A DNA stretch of 64,000 nt from Bacteroidia bacterium (GCA_033391075.1 JAWPMV010000001.1:7812001-7876000), one strand, 5' to 3'; counted from the stretch's first letter, positions 26,495-35,299 are shown. Notes: a model not told the origin generated them from the letters alone. Translations and numbers: made by a program.

Positions 26495-28261
26495 TTAGCA
26501 GGCTTTTGGTTCTTCTGCTTCCTCTTTTGCTCCTAATACATATTTTGCAATTTTTCTGTTGAGTTCCTCCGGTTTGAAAGGTTTGGATACAAAATCTGTC
26601 ATCCCTACTTCTCGTACCCCGCTTTGTGTAGGTTGGAGAACTGAGGCCGTCAAAGCAATGATGGGAAGGTCTTGAAAGCGTTTATCTTTATAAGATCGAA
26701 TTGTACGGGTTGCAGTGTAGCCATCCATGACAGGCATATGCAGGTCCATGAGGATAATGTCAAATTCCAGCTGTCGGACCAATTCTGTTGCGATCAGTCC
26801 ATTCTCTGCCACCTCAACCTCAATTCCCCAGTGGCTGAGAAATTTCTTGGCCACCATTTGGTTGACTTTATTATCCTCGACCAATAGCACTTTTACCCCT
26901 TTCAGAGATTCTACCAAAGGAGCTGTGTCTGCGGATTCTTCCTTGAGCGATTGTCGTCTGCTTCTTTTGAGGGGCAAGGTAAAGTAAAACTTTGATCCTA
27001 CGCCCAATTCACTTTCCAGTTTGATTTCACTTCCTTGCAGCTCAATCAGACGCTTCGTAATAGACAAACCCAGTCCAGTTCCTCCATATTTGCGGGTAAT
27101 GGTCGAATTGGATTGCGTAAAGCTTTCAAAAACGCTCGTAATCTTGTCCTCCGGGATTCCAATTCCAGTATCTTCCACTTCGAAATCAATGAACATTTGC
27201 TCGTCCTTTTCTTCCCGCATGGCGATATCGACCGTAACTTTTCCTTTTTCCGTAAACTTGACCGCATTTCCAATCAGATTATTGAGGATTTGAGAAAGGC
27301 GGGTAGGATCTCCTACGACCACTTCCGGAAGGGCCGAATCAATATAAATCCGAAGACCTATTCCTTTGTCCCTGGCTTTCACCCCTAGCGCTTCCTTAAT
27401 CGTATTTGCAACCGTTTTCAGGCTAAAGTCTATTTCTTCAAATTCAATTCTTCCTGCTTCTATCTTATTGAAATCAAGGATATCATTGATGAGTACAAGT
27501 AGATTTTCCCCGGAAAACTTGAGGACATTCAAATTGTCTAATTGATCCTGCCGGGGATTTTCCTGAATAAGGAGATTGGTAAGACCGATTACTGCATTCA
27601 TCGGAGTACGAATCTCATGACTCATAGTGGAGAGGAAATTGGTTTTTGCAATAGCAGCGGCTTCTGCTTTCTCCTTGGCCTGAATCAGTTCTTCCTGAAA
27701 CCTGACTCTAAGGGTAATATCCTTGATGATGGTGATAAAAATATCTCCGCTACTTCCTGACATTTTACTGATAGAAATCTCTGTCGGGAATATTTCTCCA
27801 TCCTTCTTGAGGGCCAAGGACTCATCAGAAAAGCTGGCTTGCTTGCCTGAAATTATTTCACCTATAGCCAGGTGAAGTCCTTTTGCTTTTTCGTGACTCA
27901 CATCGGGGAGAAGAAGTTGAATATTTTCTCCCTGCAATTCCGTTTCGATGAAGCCAAATATTTCCTGGGCTGCTGAATTGACAGACAGGATCTTTCCCTC
28001 AGAATCAAAAGTGAGTATCCCATCAACCACATTTTCCATAATTGCGGAAACATAGCCTTCGGCATCTTCTTTAATCTTTTGATTTAGCTCTGTGAGCTCT
28101 TGGGTAAGTGTAGCAACCGTATGGTCTTTTTTCCTGCGCTCTTCATCCTGCTCTTCATAGGCGCTACTGACGACTTCCAGGAGAGCTTCGAGGGGGAATT
28201 CCCCCTCTTTGGCTTTCCTTTTAAGTTTTTTTACTTGTCGTTCCAGCAACTTATGCATCAT
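26495..28261 (-). CDS. Hybrid sensor histidine kinase (coiled coil-PAS-HisKA-HATPase-REC)
   Basis: Cytoplasmic 588-residue two-component kinase without TM helices. Order: N-terminal coiled coil (about 1-68), PAS domain (about 70-190), dimerisation/phosphoacceptor domain with His215 in MSHEIRTPMN, catalytic ATPase domain with N-box Asn332, G1 DTGIGIP (364-370) and G2 GGTGLGLS, and a C-terminal receiver with Asp506 (ILMDLHMPVMDG) and Lys560. Its start codon overlaps the stop of the FIST gene by 4 nt, so the two are translationally coupled. In Proteobacteria, FIST proteins of the NosP type regulate co-encoded hybrid kinases (NahK) in response to nitric oxide, so a similar pair is likely here (inference). 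Confidence 0.93.
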   Translation of the reverse strand: MMHKLLERQVKKLKRKAKEGEFPLEALLEVVSSAYEEQDEERRKKDHTVATLTQELTELNQKIKEDAEGYVSAIMENVVDGILTFDSEGKILSVNSAAQEIFGFIETELQGENIQLLLPDVSHEKAKGLHLAIGEIISGKQASFSDESLALKKDGEIFPTEISISKMSGSSGDIFITIIKDITLRVRFQEELIQAKEKAEAAAIAKTNFLSTMSHEIRTPMNAVIGLTNLLIQENPRQDQLDNLNVLKFSGENLLVLINDILDFNKIEAGRIEFEEIDFSLKTVANTIKEALGVKARDKGIGLRIYIDSALPEVVVGDPTRLSQILNNLIGNAVKFTEKGKVTVDIAMREEKDEQMFIDFEVEDTGIGIPEDKITSVFESFTQSNSTITRKYGGTGLGLSITKRLIELQGSEIKLESELGVGSKFYFTLPLKRSRRQSLKEESADTAPLVESLKGVKVLLVEDNKVNQMVAKKFLSHWGIEVEVAENGLIATELVRQLEFDIILMDLHMPVMDGYTATRTIRSYKDKRFQDLPIIALTASVLQPTQSGVREVGMTDFVSKPFKPEELNRKIAKYVLGAKEEAEEPKAC

Positions 28262-29403
28262 ACTTTCTCAGTAATTGAAGTAATGGTCATTGTTTGGTTG
28301 TGTAATTGACAGTTTCCAACTTCGACGTGAGGAGAAATTTCACCATACGAATAGAAACCGATCTGCTTGGCGCCTCCCATGATATCCATGACAGATTCAA
28401 CCTCATCTGCAGTTCTTTGGCCCAAAACCATTTTTCTTCCTACACAGCTAATCAAAATAGCCAGTGTATCACTCTCCATTTCTTCTTCTTCCTTATTCAA
28501 GGCAAATTTTGCTGCCTCCGAAGCTCCAGCTACCAGGCGGTCAAAGTTTGCCATCATGAGCTGAGCAGAATATCCTTCTGGCACATCTCCGGCAAAAGTC
28601 ATGGATTGATCTTCTTCATTTACGGTGAGGATCGTGCGTACTGTTCCTACTTCTTCCTGTCCGGATGGACGGATCATAAGTGGAAAGAGGAGCGCACTTC
28701 CTGGCAATTCAGAAGCTTTATCTCCTAAATATCCTTTGTAAAGTTCCAATGCTGGTTTTCCGTCCAGTTCATATAAAACATTTGCTTCTGAACGCGTAAT
28801 TTTTCTTTCGGGACCAAAAGCGTCCCATCCGCCTACAGAACCATGCCCTACCTGTACAGCTTCACCTTCAAAGCCGATAACTACAATTCGTCCCTGTTCA
28901 GGAGTTGCATTATAGGCTACCAGTGTTTTTTCAAATCTGCCTCCATCTCCGGCTAGTCCTCCTGTGATGATTACATCTGTACCAAGTATTTCTGTAAGTC
29001 CTTCTACCAATTCACTTCCATTTACAGATCCTCCATCAGAGATAACCAGGACAGATTTTAAATTATCAGCCTTAATTTCCTTTCCCAGAATTTTTCCAGC
29101 ATCTAGAGAACCTTCTGTATCTCCTATCAGAATAGAAGCAGAATTTATCGTTGTTTTTTCAAACTCAATAGCAGTAGCTACGATCGAATCATCCAATACT
29201 TCATCTCCAATAATCTCTCCGGCAGTGGTGCAGCCAACTAAAGTGGCTTTCGGGTACATTTCCTGTAATTGTTGGAAGAACTCCTGTTCTTCAAGCAAGC
29301 TTGTACTTCCAAAAAATAGTACAAGTTGTGGGGTGATCTCTACGGCATCTTCATAGCTTTCCCATGAATCCCCGTCTTCCCAGATCAATTGATTAGTCTT
29401 CAT
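28258..29403 (-). CDS. FIST domain sensor protein (possible NosP-like NO sensor)
   Basis: Cytoplasmic 381-residue protein made of a FIST N-domain (about 25-220; TLVGCTTAGEIIGDE, then VLVISDGGSVNGSELVEGL and GGLAGDGGRF) and a FIST C-domain (about 225-365; ending in IGFYSYGEISP). FIST domains bind small ligands and, in the NosP family, haem for nitric-oxide sensing. Whether this protein binds haem cannot be decided by reading. It is first in a two-gene operon and overlaps the hybrid kinase by 4 nt; the kinase is the presumed partner. No consensus promoter was recognised in the AT-rich upstream gap. Confidence 0.88.
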   Translation of the reverse strand: MKTNQLIWEDGDSWESYEDAVEITPQLVLFFGSTSLLEEQEFFQQLQEMYPKATLVGCTTAGEIIGDEVLDDSIVATAIEFEKTTINSASILIGDTEGSLDAGKILGKEIKADNLKSVLVISDGGSVNGSELVEGLTEILGTDVIITGGLAGDGGRFEKTLVAYNATPEQGRIVVIGFEGEAVQVGHGSVGGWDAFGPERKITRSEANVLYELDGKPALELYKGYLGDKASELPGSALLFPLMIRPSGQEEVGTVRTILTVNEEDQSMTFAGDVPEGYSAQLMMANFDRLVAGASEAAKFALNKEEEEMESDTLAILISCVGRKMVLGQRTADEVESVMDIMGGAKQIGFYSYGEISPHVEVGNCQLHNQTMTITSITEKV

Positions 29404-29706
29404 ATTTCTTATGTTACTGAGAATAAAAGGTCTTTATCCGACATAAATTTTGATTGTTTGTATAATTAATATTTTGTAATACTTTCTTCAAGGGAGAATG
29501 TATAGGCATCTAACAGAGAAATGGAGATGTAATAATTCAGGCTTTCTTCAAAGAAGAAGGCCTTCAATTGCACTCGATAATCCCTTTAATCAAGTTGAGA
29601 TAAGGGGGGAGCTAAATGTTTTGTGGAAAGAATTCGCGATAAGAGGGCCTTTTTTGGGCTAAGGCCAAGAATATGTGTCACAGATCAAATATCCATGTCT
29701 GACTAT
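29404..29706. other. AT-rich intergenic region
   Basis: About 300 nt between the FIST gene start and the DinB gene end. A hairpin at 29539-29562 (AGGCTTTCTTC with GAAGAAGGCCT) may terminate the DinB transcript. No gene is seen. Confidence 0.4.
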
Positions 29707-30225
29707 CTATTCATTTTTAACTTCCAGATTTTGCCCATCATAATAGCCAGTTGAAATATCTTTCCTGGCTTTGACGAAATAGGTGATTTGGCCAATATGC
29801 CCTGAAAAGTGCTCAACAATATGGATGAGAATGGAGAGTCCGGTCTCCGAATAGCCCTGTACACTATAAGGCTTGATCAGGATTTCGGGCTTAGTCTGAT
29901 CCAACACTTTTTCGGCATCTGTCTGTAATTGGTCTAATTTTGAAATGAGCTCAACAGTCGGAATTGGTCCCCTTTCGTCAAATTCCAATTGTCTCTGTCG
30001 AGTATCGGCTTCTTCTCCTATAGCACTGATGAGCCATTGACGGACATTGCCACATAAATGCAGAATGAGATTGCCTACACTATTGCTATTCTCATTGGGT
30101 CGGTACCAAATATCTTCATCAGATAATAAATCCAGACATTTCTTTGCCCTGGGGATGGACTCTTTGAATAAACGTCTTTTTACTTCTGCGATCATCAAGC
30201 TGTGTACCTGTTCCAAAGAATCCAT
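29707..30225 (-). CDS. DinB-like four-helix metal-binding protein
   Basis: A 172-residue protein of the DinB/YfiT-like superfamily, four-helix bundles that bind a divalent metal; some act as thiol-dependent transferases, most are uncharacterised. The three metal-binding histidine regions are visible: NLILHLCGNVRQW and HIVEHFSGHIGQI. The start is placed at the ATG giving MDSLEQVHSL. The frame is open to 30534, but the extension runs into the divergent flippase gene and has no family character. Monocistronic, divergent from the flippase. Confidence 0.8.
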   Translation of the reverse strand: MDSLEQVHSLMIAEVKRRLFKESIPRAKKCLDLLSDEDIWYRPNENSNSVGNLILHLCGNVRQWLISAIGEEADTRQRQLEFDERGPIPTVELISKLDQLQTDAEKVLDQTKPEILIKPYSVQGYSETGLSILIHIVEHFSGHIGQITYFVKARKDISTGYYDGQNLEVKNE

Positions 30226-30348
30226 ATTTCTTCTATTTGCTAGGTGTATTATTTTCTCCCCTAAGTAAGAAATAATTTCGCAATCGGGGACTATCTTAGC
30301 AGGATCAAAACACTTTTTGCAAATATCAGCCTCATCGTTCTGCTCAAT

Positions 30349-31719
30349 TTGCTGATCAAACCTATATGGGTATTGGTCGAAATGGAGATACAGGATGTAG
30401 TCGGGCATGAAGCATGGGGTATGTATGCGGCTCTTTTTGCCCTGGGATATTTGTTCCTGGTATTCGCTGATCTGGGGATCAATCCCTACACCACGCAGAA
30501 ATTGGCTTCCCAACCGGAATTGATGAAGACCCATGCACCGGGCTTACTTTCCCTCAAGATCATCCTGATGTTTTTTTACCCCTTTCTCATGTTGGGAGTA
30601 GGTTTGATATTGGGGTATAGAGGAACAGAGCTTTATTTTCTGGCCATCATTTGCCTCATTCATGCAGGTAGTCAATTGATGAGTTTCTTTCGAGCAAACT
30701 TTCGCGCCTTGCAGAGATTTCAGATTGACGCCTATCTCTCTGTTTTTGATCGGATTTTTCTATTGCTGCTGGTTCCACTTCTCTTCTATACTGGCATGAC
30801 GATAGATGGATTTATCTATATGCGGATATTGAGCGTTGGGGTAGGGGCTCTCTTGTTTTACATCTTATTGGTGAGGATGTATGGGAAAATAAAGGCCAGT
30901 TTTGATAAAAGTTTGCTAAGGAAGAGCCTGAAATCCAGTATGCCTTTCGCCCTCATGACCCTGCTTTACTCTGTCCACGATAAAGTAGATCAGGTAATGA
31001 TCGAACGTATGGCTGGCCAATTGGAAACGGGACTCTATGCTGCGGCCTACCGATGGATAGATGCTTTTAGTATGTATCTCTGGATCGTACTTCCCATTTT
31101 CTTTGCCCGTTTCGCTTTTTATATAAAAGACAAAAAAGAGCAAGAAGCTTTATTGAGCTTTGGGCAGGCGATAGCCAGTTTGCCGATTATATTTATTTCG
31201 ATCTTTGGCCTCTTTTATGGAGATAAATTGCTTTTTCTGTTCGACAATAGCAGTCCGGAAGAACTGGAAGTGATGCAAGCTTGTTTGCGCATTCTCTTTA
31301 TGGCTCTATTGATCAATGGGAGCTTCACCATTTTCAGTACCCTGCTCACCTCCACAGGATATGTGAAATTTGTCAACCAGGTGATCCTAATCAGTATTCT
31401 CTTAAACATTGGACTCAATGCCTACTTTATTCCCCAATACGGAGCCATTGCCAGTGCATGGACTACATTACTCAGTTTTAGCCTGGCTAATATTGCCTAT
31501 GTAGTATATGCGGGTATCCACTTGAATATCTATCTCCCGGTCCGTCAGTTTTTCTTATTGGTCTTTTTGGGAGGCGGCTTATATGGGCTCTTTTATGTAT
31601 TGGGGGAAATGTCAGATAACTGGCTGCTCATTAGTTGTATCGCAGGAATCATGTATGGTGGTTTGGCTTTTGCACTAAAGTTGATATCTTTTGAGCAAAT
31701 CCGATCTTTCAAAGTCTGA
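30349..31719 (+). CDS. Oligosaccharide flippase (Wzx/MATE-like polysaccharide exporter)
   Basis: Multi-pass membrane protein with about 12 helices, of the polysaccharide-biosynthesis flippase type that moves lipid-linked sugars across the inner membrane. The coordinates give the first usable start, TTG at 30349. However, the frame continues upstream to 30265 without an ATG, GTG or other TTG, and the upstream codons 30304-30348 encode a plausible first helix (KTLFANISLIVLLN) running into LLIKPIW, where family members normally have helix 1. The natural start may be the ATC at 30304 or a mutated ATG. It forms a pair with the glycosyltransferase gene 6 nt downstream, suggesting export of a surface glycan. 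Confidence 0.82.
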   Translation: MLIKPIWVLVEMEIQDVVGHEAWGMYAALFALGYLFLVFADLGINPYTTQKLASQPELMKTHAPGLLSLKIILMFFYPFLMLGVGLILGYRGTELYFLAIICLIHAGSQLMSFFRANFRALQRFQIDAYLSVFDRIFLLLLVPLLFYTGMTIDGFIYMRILSVGVGALLFYILLVRMYGKIKASFDKSLLRKSLKSSMPFALMTLLYSVHDKVDQVMIERMAGQLETGLYAAAYRWIDAFSMYLWIVLPIFFARFAFYIKDKKEQEALLSFGQAIASLPIIFISIFGLFYGDKLLFLFDNSSPEELEVMQACLRILFMALLINGSFTIFSTLLTSTGYVKFVNQVILISILLNIGLNAYFIPQYGAIASAWTTLLSFSLANIAYVVYAGIHLNIYLPVRQFFLLVFLGGGLYGLFYVLGEMSDNWLLISCIAGIMYGGLAFALKLISFEQIRSFKV

Positions 31720-31725
31720 TCTGTT

Positions 31726-32847
31726 TTGGCTGCACATATCTGTCATATAAGCGTACTGAATCCGGCTCTCCATCCTCGGATCTATTACAAATTGGCAAAG
31801 TCCCAACTCAAGATGGGCTACATGCTCAGTATTTATGCTCAGGATGCTGCCGAAGAAGCTTATGAGAAAGATGAAATCAATATTCATCCGGTAAAACCAT
31901 TTCACAGACTAAGTTTTCAGCGATTTTTTTTTAGCATACTTCATTTCCGCAAACTCAAAAGATTGAGGGCAGATATCTATACCCTCCACAGTCCTCAGTT
32001 ATTACTGCTGGGAGTTTTGCTGAAATGGACGACGGGAGCAAAGATCATTTACGATGTACATGAAGATTATGCCCTGACCATTCGACAGGTTTCTCATTAT
32101 CCCGGTTTTTTGGGGAACTTACTGGCTTCCTGTGTTCGACTAATAGAACGATGGGCAGTCAAAAGAATTCATGCGGTGAGCTATGCGGAGGATTGTTATG
32201 ATGATGTGTTGAAAGCGGGCTGGGAGAAGAAATTTTTCCTGAGAAATAAGTTCTACATGGGAGATAAGGAGGAACTTTCTGAAAAAAAATCAGCCTTTGA
32301 TTCCTATATGCTCTATACGGGTACTTTTGCAGAGGATTGGGGCATTTTTCGCAGCATCGATCTTTGGGCGAAAATGAATGAGCATAAACCACTTTATTTC
32401 ATCATGGCAGGGGTCAGTCCTCATAAGGAACTGATTGAAGAGATCAATAAACGAGTAGCCTATACTCCCTATGTGGATCGCTTCATCATGGTAGGGGGGA
32501 ATGAATATGTTCCTTATGCAGAAATCCTGGACCTCATCCGCAACTGTAGATTTGGAACAGCCCTTTATTCCTTAAAACCTCATATCAAAGGCAAGATGCC
32601 CACCAAGTTTTATGAATACATGGTTTTTGATAAACCCCTGATCTATACCAAAGAAGAAAGCTGGGATGCTTTTAATTATGAAGAAAAACTAGGCTTACCA
32701 TATAGTGGCGTTGAAAGTGGCCGCTACATCTGGCAGATGTTGGAAGCCTGGGAAAAACAGTCTTTCCAACACGAAGCAGAAAGCTACTCCTGGGAAGGAG
32801 AAGAATCTGAGTTGAAACGGATGTTGGAGTTTGTAGAGAGGGGATAA
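31726..32847 (+). CDS. Glycosyltransferase, GT-B fold (GT4-like)
   Basis: A 373-residue cytoplasmic glycosyltransferase. The N-terminal half begins HICHISVLNPALHPRIYYKLA and includes IIYDVHEDY, a mark of GT-B enzymes that build surface polysaccharides. The C-terminal half contains MLYTGTFAEDWG, an FIMAGV strand and a GKMPTKFYEYM donor-binding helix, equivalent to the family's KxxE/YE region. Only a TTG at 31726 is available as start, because a TGA lies just upstream in frame. It begins 6 nt after the flippase stop, so the two form an operon for a lipid-linked glycan. Donor and acceptor are unknown. Confidence 0.85.
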   Translation: MAAHICHISVLNPALHPRIYYKLAKSQLKMGYMLSIYAQDAAEEAYEKDEINIHPVKPFHRLSFQRFFFSILHFRKLKRLRADIYTLHSPQLLLLGVLLKWTTGAKIIYDVHEDYALTIRQVSHYPGFLGNLLASCVRLIERWAVKRIHAVSYAEDCYDDVLKAGWEKKFFLRNKFYMGDKEELSEKKSAFDSYMLYTGTFAEDWGIFRSIDLWAKMNEHKPLYFIMAGVSPHKELIEEINKRVAYTPYVDRFIMVGGNEYVPYAEILDLIRNCRFGTALYSLKPHIKGKMPTKFYEYMVFDKPLIYTKEESWDAFNYEEKLGLPYSGVESGRYIWQMLEAWEKQSFQHEAESYSWEGEESELKRMLEFVERG

Positions 32848-32856
32848 AGTTTGGGA

Positions 32857-32927
32857 GTTTTGTGGTGTTATAGTGCGATAGTTGAATAGTAAGCAAAATG
32901 AACTACAACACTAAAACACCACAACAC
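32857..32927. repeat. ACTACAACACT-type palindromic repeat, copy 1
   Basis: Arms 32857-32883 (GTTTTGTGGTGTTATAGTGC...) and 32901-32927 (AACTACAACACTAAAACACC...) are imperfect complements over 27 nt with a 17-nt loop. The right arm is identical to that of the copy at 37694-37766. It lies between convergent genes. Confidence 0.75.
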
Positions 32928-32932
32928 ACTCT

Positions 32933-33391
32933 TTACGCTATCTCAAAAATCGCCTCAATCTCTACCGCCGCTCCCAGTGGTAGGATCATACCCACCGCGC
33001 TTCTCGCACCCACGCCAATTTCAGGCCCGAATACTTCCCGCATGCATTCGCTATATCCGTTGATGACCAAATGATGCGATTCGAAGTCCATCGTACTATT
33101 GACCATGCCCAGGGTTTTGACCAGCTTTTTGACTCTGCTCAAATCACCGAGATTTTCTTTGAGGGTAGCAATCATAAGCAGAGCTACTATTTTGGCGTAT
33201 TCCTGTCCTTGCTCAATGGTATATTCTCTTCCCAGTTTCCCTTTTATGACCTTGCCTTCGCTATCCAGAGAAACATGGCCAGATAAGTAGATCCTGTTTC
33301 CGGTGATAACGGCAGGTTGGTAGACAGCTCCGGGTTTGGGAGCTTCTGGTAGACTCAATCCGAGTTCTGTGAGTTTTTGTTCTGGAGTCAT
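32933..33391 (-). CDS. RidA family protein (YjgF/YER057c/UK114)
   Basis: A 152-residue protein of the RidA superfamily, trimeric enzymes that hydrolyse reactive enamine/imine intermediates made by PLP enzymes. The start is placed at MTPEQKLTELGL; the frame is open to 33607, but the extension crosses a repeat element. Landmarks: RIYLSGHV (33-40), the substrate-carboxylate-binding arginine Arg130 in GVGARSAVG, and Glu144 in VEIEAIFE at the C-terminus. The 150-residue length with the extra Met-Asp-Phe-Glu-Ser-His region matches the longer RidA subgroup. Monocistronic, next to lysA but 365 nt from it. Confidence 0.9.
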   Translation of the reverse strand: MTPEQKLTELGLSLPEAPKPGAVYQPAVITGNRIYLSGHVSLDSEGKVIKGKLGREYTIEQGQEYAKIVALLMIATLKENLGDLSRVKKLVKTLGMVNSTMDFESHHLVINGYSECMREVFGPEIGVGARSAVGMILPLGAAVEIEAIFEIA

Positions 33392-33756
33392 GGGGCGGTT
33401 TTTAACTTGGTTTCTTTTACTTTCTAAACTTAGGATGTTTGGGAGGCTTTTCCTATAATTTTTGAAGAGGAAAATGGGTTCTCTTTCCCCTTTTTTAGAA
33501 AAAGGGGGAAAAATCGCAGCGCCCAAAGCCAGCCGCACTTGCCGCCCCGACTCCCGATGGGCACTGCCGGACCATCGCGCTTTGATTTGTCGATAATCTA
33601 TTGGCACGTGGGAGATGAAACGAGCACTTAGGGGACGGAATATGTGCCGGCCTTCTCTGCTCGTTTCGATTCTTTAGTCCTGAGGGGAACGAAGGATCAG
33701 CCAAACTTTTTTCTAAAAAAAGTTTGAACATCCCTCAAGAAAATTCAAAAATAAAA
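33392..33756. other. Intergenic region filled by a repeat element
   Basis: No gene is seen. A GC-rich repeat (33480-33562, minus orientation) is followed by a second structured segment with a 10-bp stem GAAACGAGCA (33617-33626) / TGCTCGTTTC (33658-33667), and by an A/T hairpin AAACTTTTTT...AAAAAAGTTT (33703-33725) plus AACATCCCT. The layout recalls 8102-8329 in reverse. Confidence 0.55.
33480..33562 (-). repeat. GC-rich companion repeat, module B, copy 2
   Basis: On the minus strand this begins GCCCATCGGGA and continues through GGGGCGGC, GGCTGG and GCGATTTTT to an A/T-rich hairpin (TTTCCCCTTTTTT...AAAAAGGGGGAAA). It aligns by eye with 8240-8300. Confidence 0.6.
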
Positions 33757-35016
33757 TTAGAAGTCTATCTCCTTCTGCCCCTTTAGCAAATCATCAAAGG
33801 TCTCTCTTTCTCTGATGAGATGCGCTTTGCCTTCCCAGATCATTACCTCAGCAGGCCTTAGACGGGAATTGTAATTGGAGCTCATTGAAAAGCCATAAGC
33901 CCCTGCATTTTTGAGACAGATGATATCGCCTTCACGTACTTCATTGAGTTTGCGATCCCAACCGAAGGTATCCGTTTCACAGATGTATCCCACGACCGTA
34001 TAGATGCGGGGAGTTCCTTCCGGATTGGAAATATTGAGCATCTGGTGATAGCCATCATACATCATCGGGCGGATGAAATGGTTTAATCCACTATCAACTC
34101 CGACAAAGACAGTAGAAGGCGTAGGCTTTATGACATTGGCGCGCATGAGGAAATAACCCGAATCGCTGACCATGTACTTACCCGGCTCAAACCATAGCTC
34201 TACTTCCTTGCCATAGTCACGGCTAAAGGCTGCATAGGATTTGCGAAGCTGTTCTCCTATAGAAAAGACATCTGTATGGGCATCATTTTCTTTATAGGCT
34301 ACTTTAAAGCCACTCCCAAAGTCGATAAACTCCAGCCCCTCGAACTCATGTGCAATTTCAAACATGATCTCAGCGCTCTGGGTATAGCTGCGTGGATCGA
34401 GTATGTCTGATCCCGTATGTACATGGAGGCCAATCACACGAATATTCTCGGATTGGATCACCCGCTGCACATGCCGCCTTTGGTATACTGAAATCCCAAA
34501 TTTAGAATCAATATGTCCCGTCTGAATCTTACTGTTTCCTCCCGCATAAATATGAGGATTGAAACGGATACAGCAGGGAACGCTATCTCCATAGGTATGT
34601 CCAAACTGCTCCAGGATAGAGATGTTGTCAATATTAATGACTACTCCTAATTCTACCGCTTGTTGGATCTCTTCAAAGGAAACACAATTGGGGGTGAAAA
34701 TGATCTCTTTCGGATCAAATCCAGCTTTCAATCCTAGCTTTACTTCCTGAATAGATACGGTATCCAGGCCAGAACCCAGTTTCTTCAAAAGTTTCAGGAC
34801 ATTCAGGTTGCTGAGGGCTTTGGTAGGATATTTCACCTTACAGTTCAATCCTTCAAATGCCTTGACCATCTGTTTATACTGGTGCTCAATCTGAGCGCCA
34901 TCATAAACATAAAGCGGGTGGCCGAACTGCTGTATAAGTTGCTCAAGGCCCACTCCCTGAATTTGGTACTGGTTGTTTTCCAGTTGAAGTCCGATTTCTT
35001 TTGTCAAAACTTCCAT
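33757..35016 (-). CDS. lysA: Diaminopimelate decarboxylase
   Basis: PLP enzyme of the alanine-racemase fold type III that converts meso-diaminopimelate to L-lysine, the last step of lysine synthesis. The PLP lysine is Lys66 in KYPTKALSN. Other marks are GLHVHTGSD, a glycine-rich phosphate-binding segment FIDFGSGFK, WFEPGKYMV, and the catalytic cysteine from the partner subunit in GYICETDTF, followed by NAGAYGFSMSSNYN. The 419-residue length is normal. An upstream 14-mer (minus strand, 35043-35056) is identical to one before glyS. Related decarboxylases for other substrates exist, but the ICETDTF and NAGAYG motifs fit LysA. Confidence 0.92.
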   Translation of the reverse strand: MEVLTKEIGLQLENNQYQIQGVGLEQLIQQFGHPLYVYDGAQIEHQYKQMVKAFEGLNCKVKYPTKALSNLNVLKLLKKLGSGLDTVSIQEVKLGLKAGFDPKEIIFTPNCVSFEEIQQAVELGVVINIDNISILEQFGHTYGDSVPCCIRFNPHIYAGGNSKIQTGHIDSKFGISVYQRRHVQRVIQSENIRVIGLHVHTGSDILDPRSYTQSAEIMFEIAHEFEGLEFIDFGSGFKVAYKENDAHTDVFSIGEQLRKSYAAFSRDYGKEVELWFEPGKYMVSDSGYFLMRANVIKPTPSTVFVGVDSGLNHFIRPMMYDGYHQMLNISNPEGTPRIYTVVGYICETDTFGWDRKLNEVREGDIICLKNAGAYGFSMSSNYNSRLRPAEVMIWEGKAHLIRERETFDDLLKGQKEIDF

Positions 35017-35042
35017 GGGTTATACATTAATTATAAGGAGGC

Positions 35043-35056
35043 GCAAGTTACAGGCT
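35043..35056 (-). promoter_or_regulatory. Possible -7 region of lysA
   Basis: Minus-strand CTGTAACTTGCGCC, about 27-40 nt before the lysA ATG, identical to the site before glyS. It contains TAACTTGC, close to TAnnTTTG. No clear TTG is present at -33. Confidence 0.35.
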
Positions 35057-35096
35057 TTTTGGGGGAATTCTTGTATAAATGCTTGCATTTTTTATG

Positions 35097-35185
35097 GTGT
35101 TTGTGTGCTAGGGTGCCAGCCTGTTAGAGCTGGTGAATGATGCTGCCCTCCTCGCTAACACACAAATACCCTAGCACCCAAACAC
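35097..35185. repeat. Divergent-region palindrome related to the ACTACAACACT repeats
   Basis: GTGTTTGTGTGCTAGGGTG (35097-35115) is complementary, with two mismatches, to TACCCTAGCACCCAAACAC (35167-35185), around a loop of about 51 nt. Style and size match the palindromes at 32857 and 37694, but the core sequence differs. It lies between the divergent lysA and acyl-CoA dehydrogenase genes. Confidence 0.6.
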
Positions 35186-35237
35186 TTCTCCCCTTCCATT
35201 AACCCGTTTAATAAATTCTCTCAATCCACTTTTCGTC

Positions 35238-35269
35238 TTGATAAAGTCTGCTCATCCTCAGTATCTTGA
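35238..35269 (+). promoter_or_regulatory. Probable promoter of the acyl-CoA dehydrogenase operon
   Basis: TTG (35238-35240), a 21-nt spacer, then TATCTTGA (35262-35269), close to the Bacteroidota consensus. It is 30 nt before the ATG at 35300. Confidence 0.5.
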
Positions 35270-35299
35270 AGCTATCCATTCATTTTTAATAGACAAATA

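Noticed and set aside
30226-30534. N-terminal extension of the DinB-like protein to 30534
   Set aside because: It overlaps the flippase gene in antisense and lacks family similarity; the ATG at 30225 gives the normal family length.
33392-33607. N-terminal extension of RidA to 33607
   Set aside because: It runs through a GC-rich repeat, and the ATG at 33391 gives the standard RidA start.
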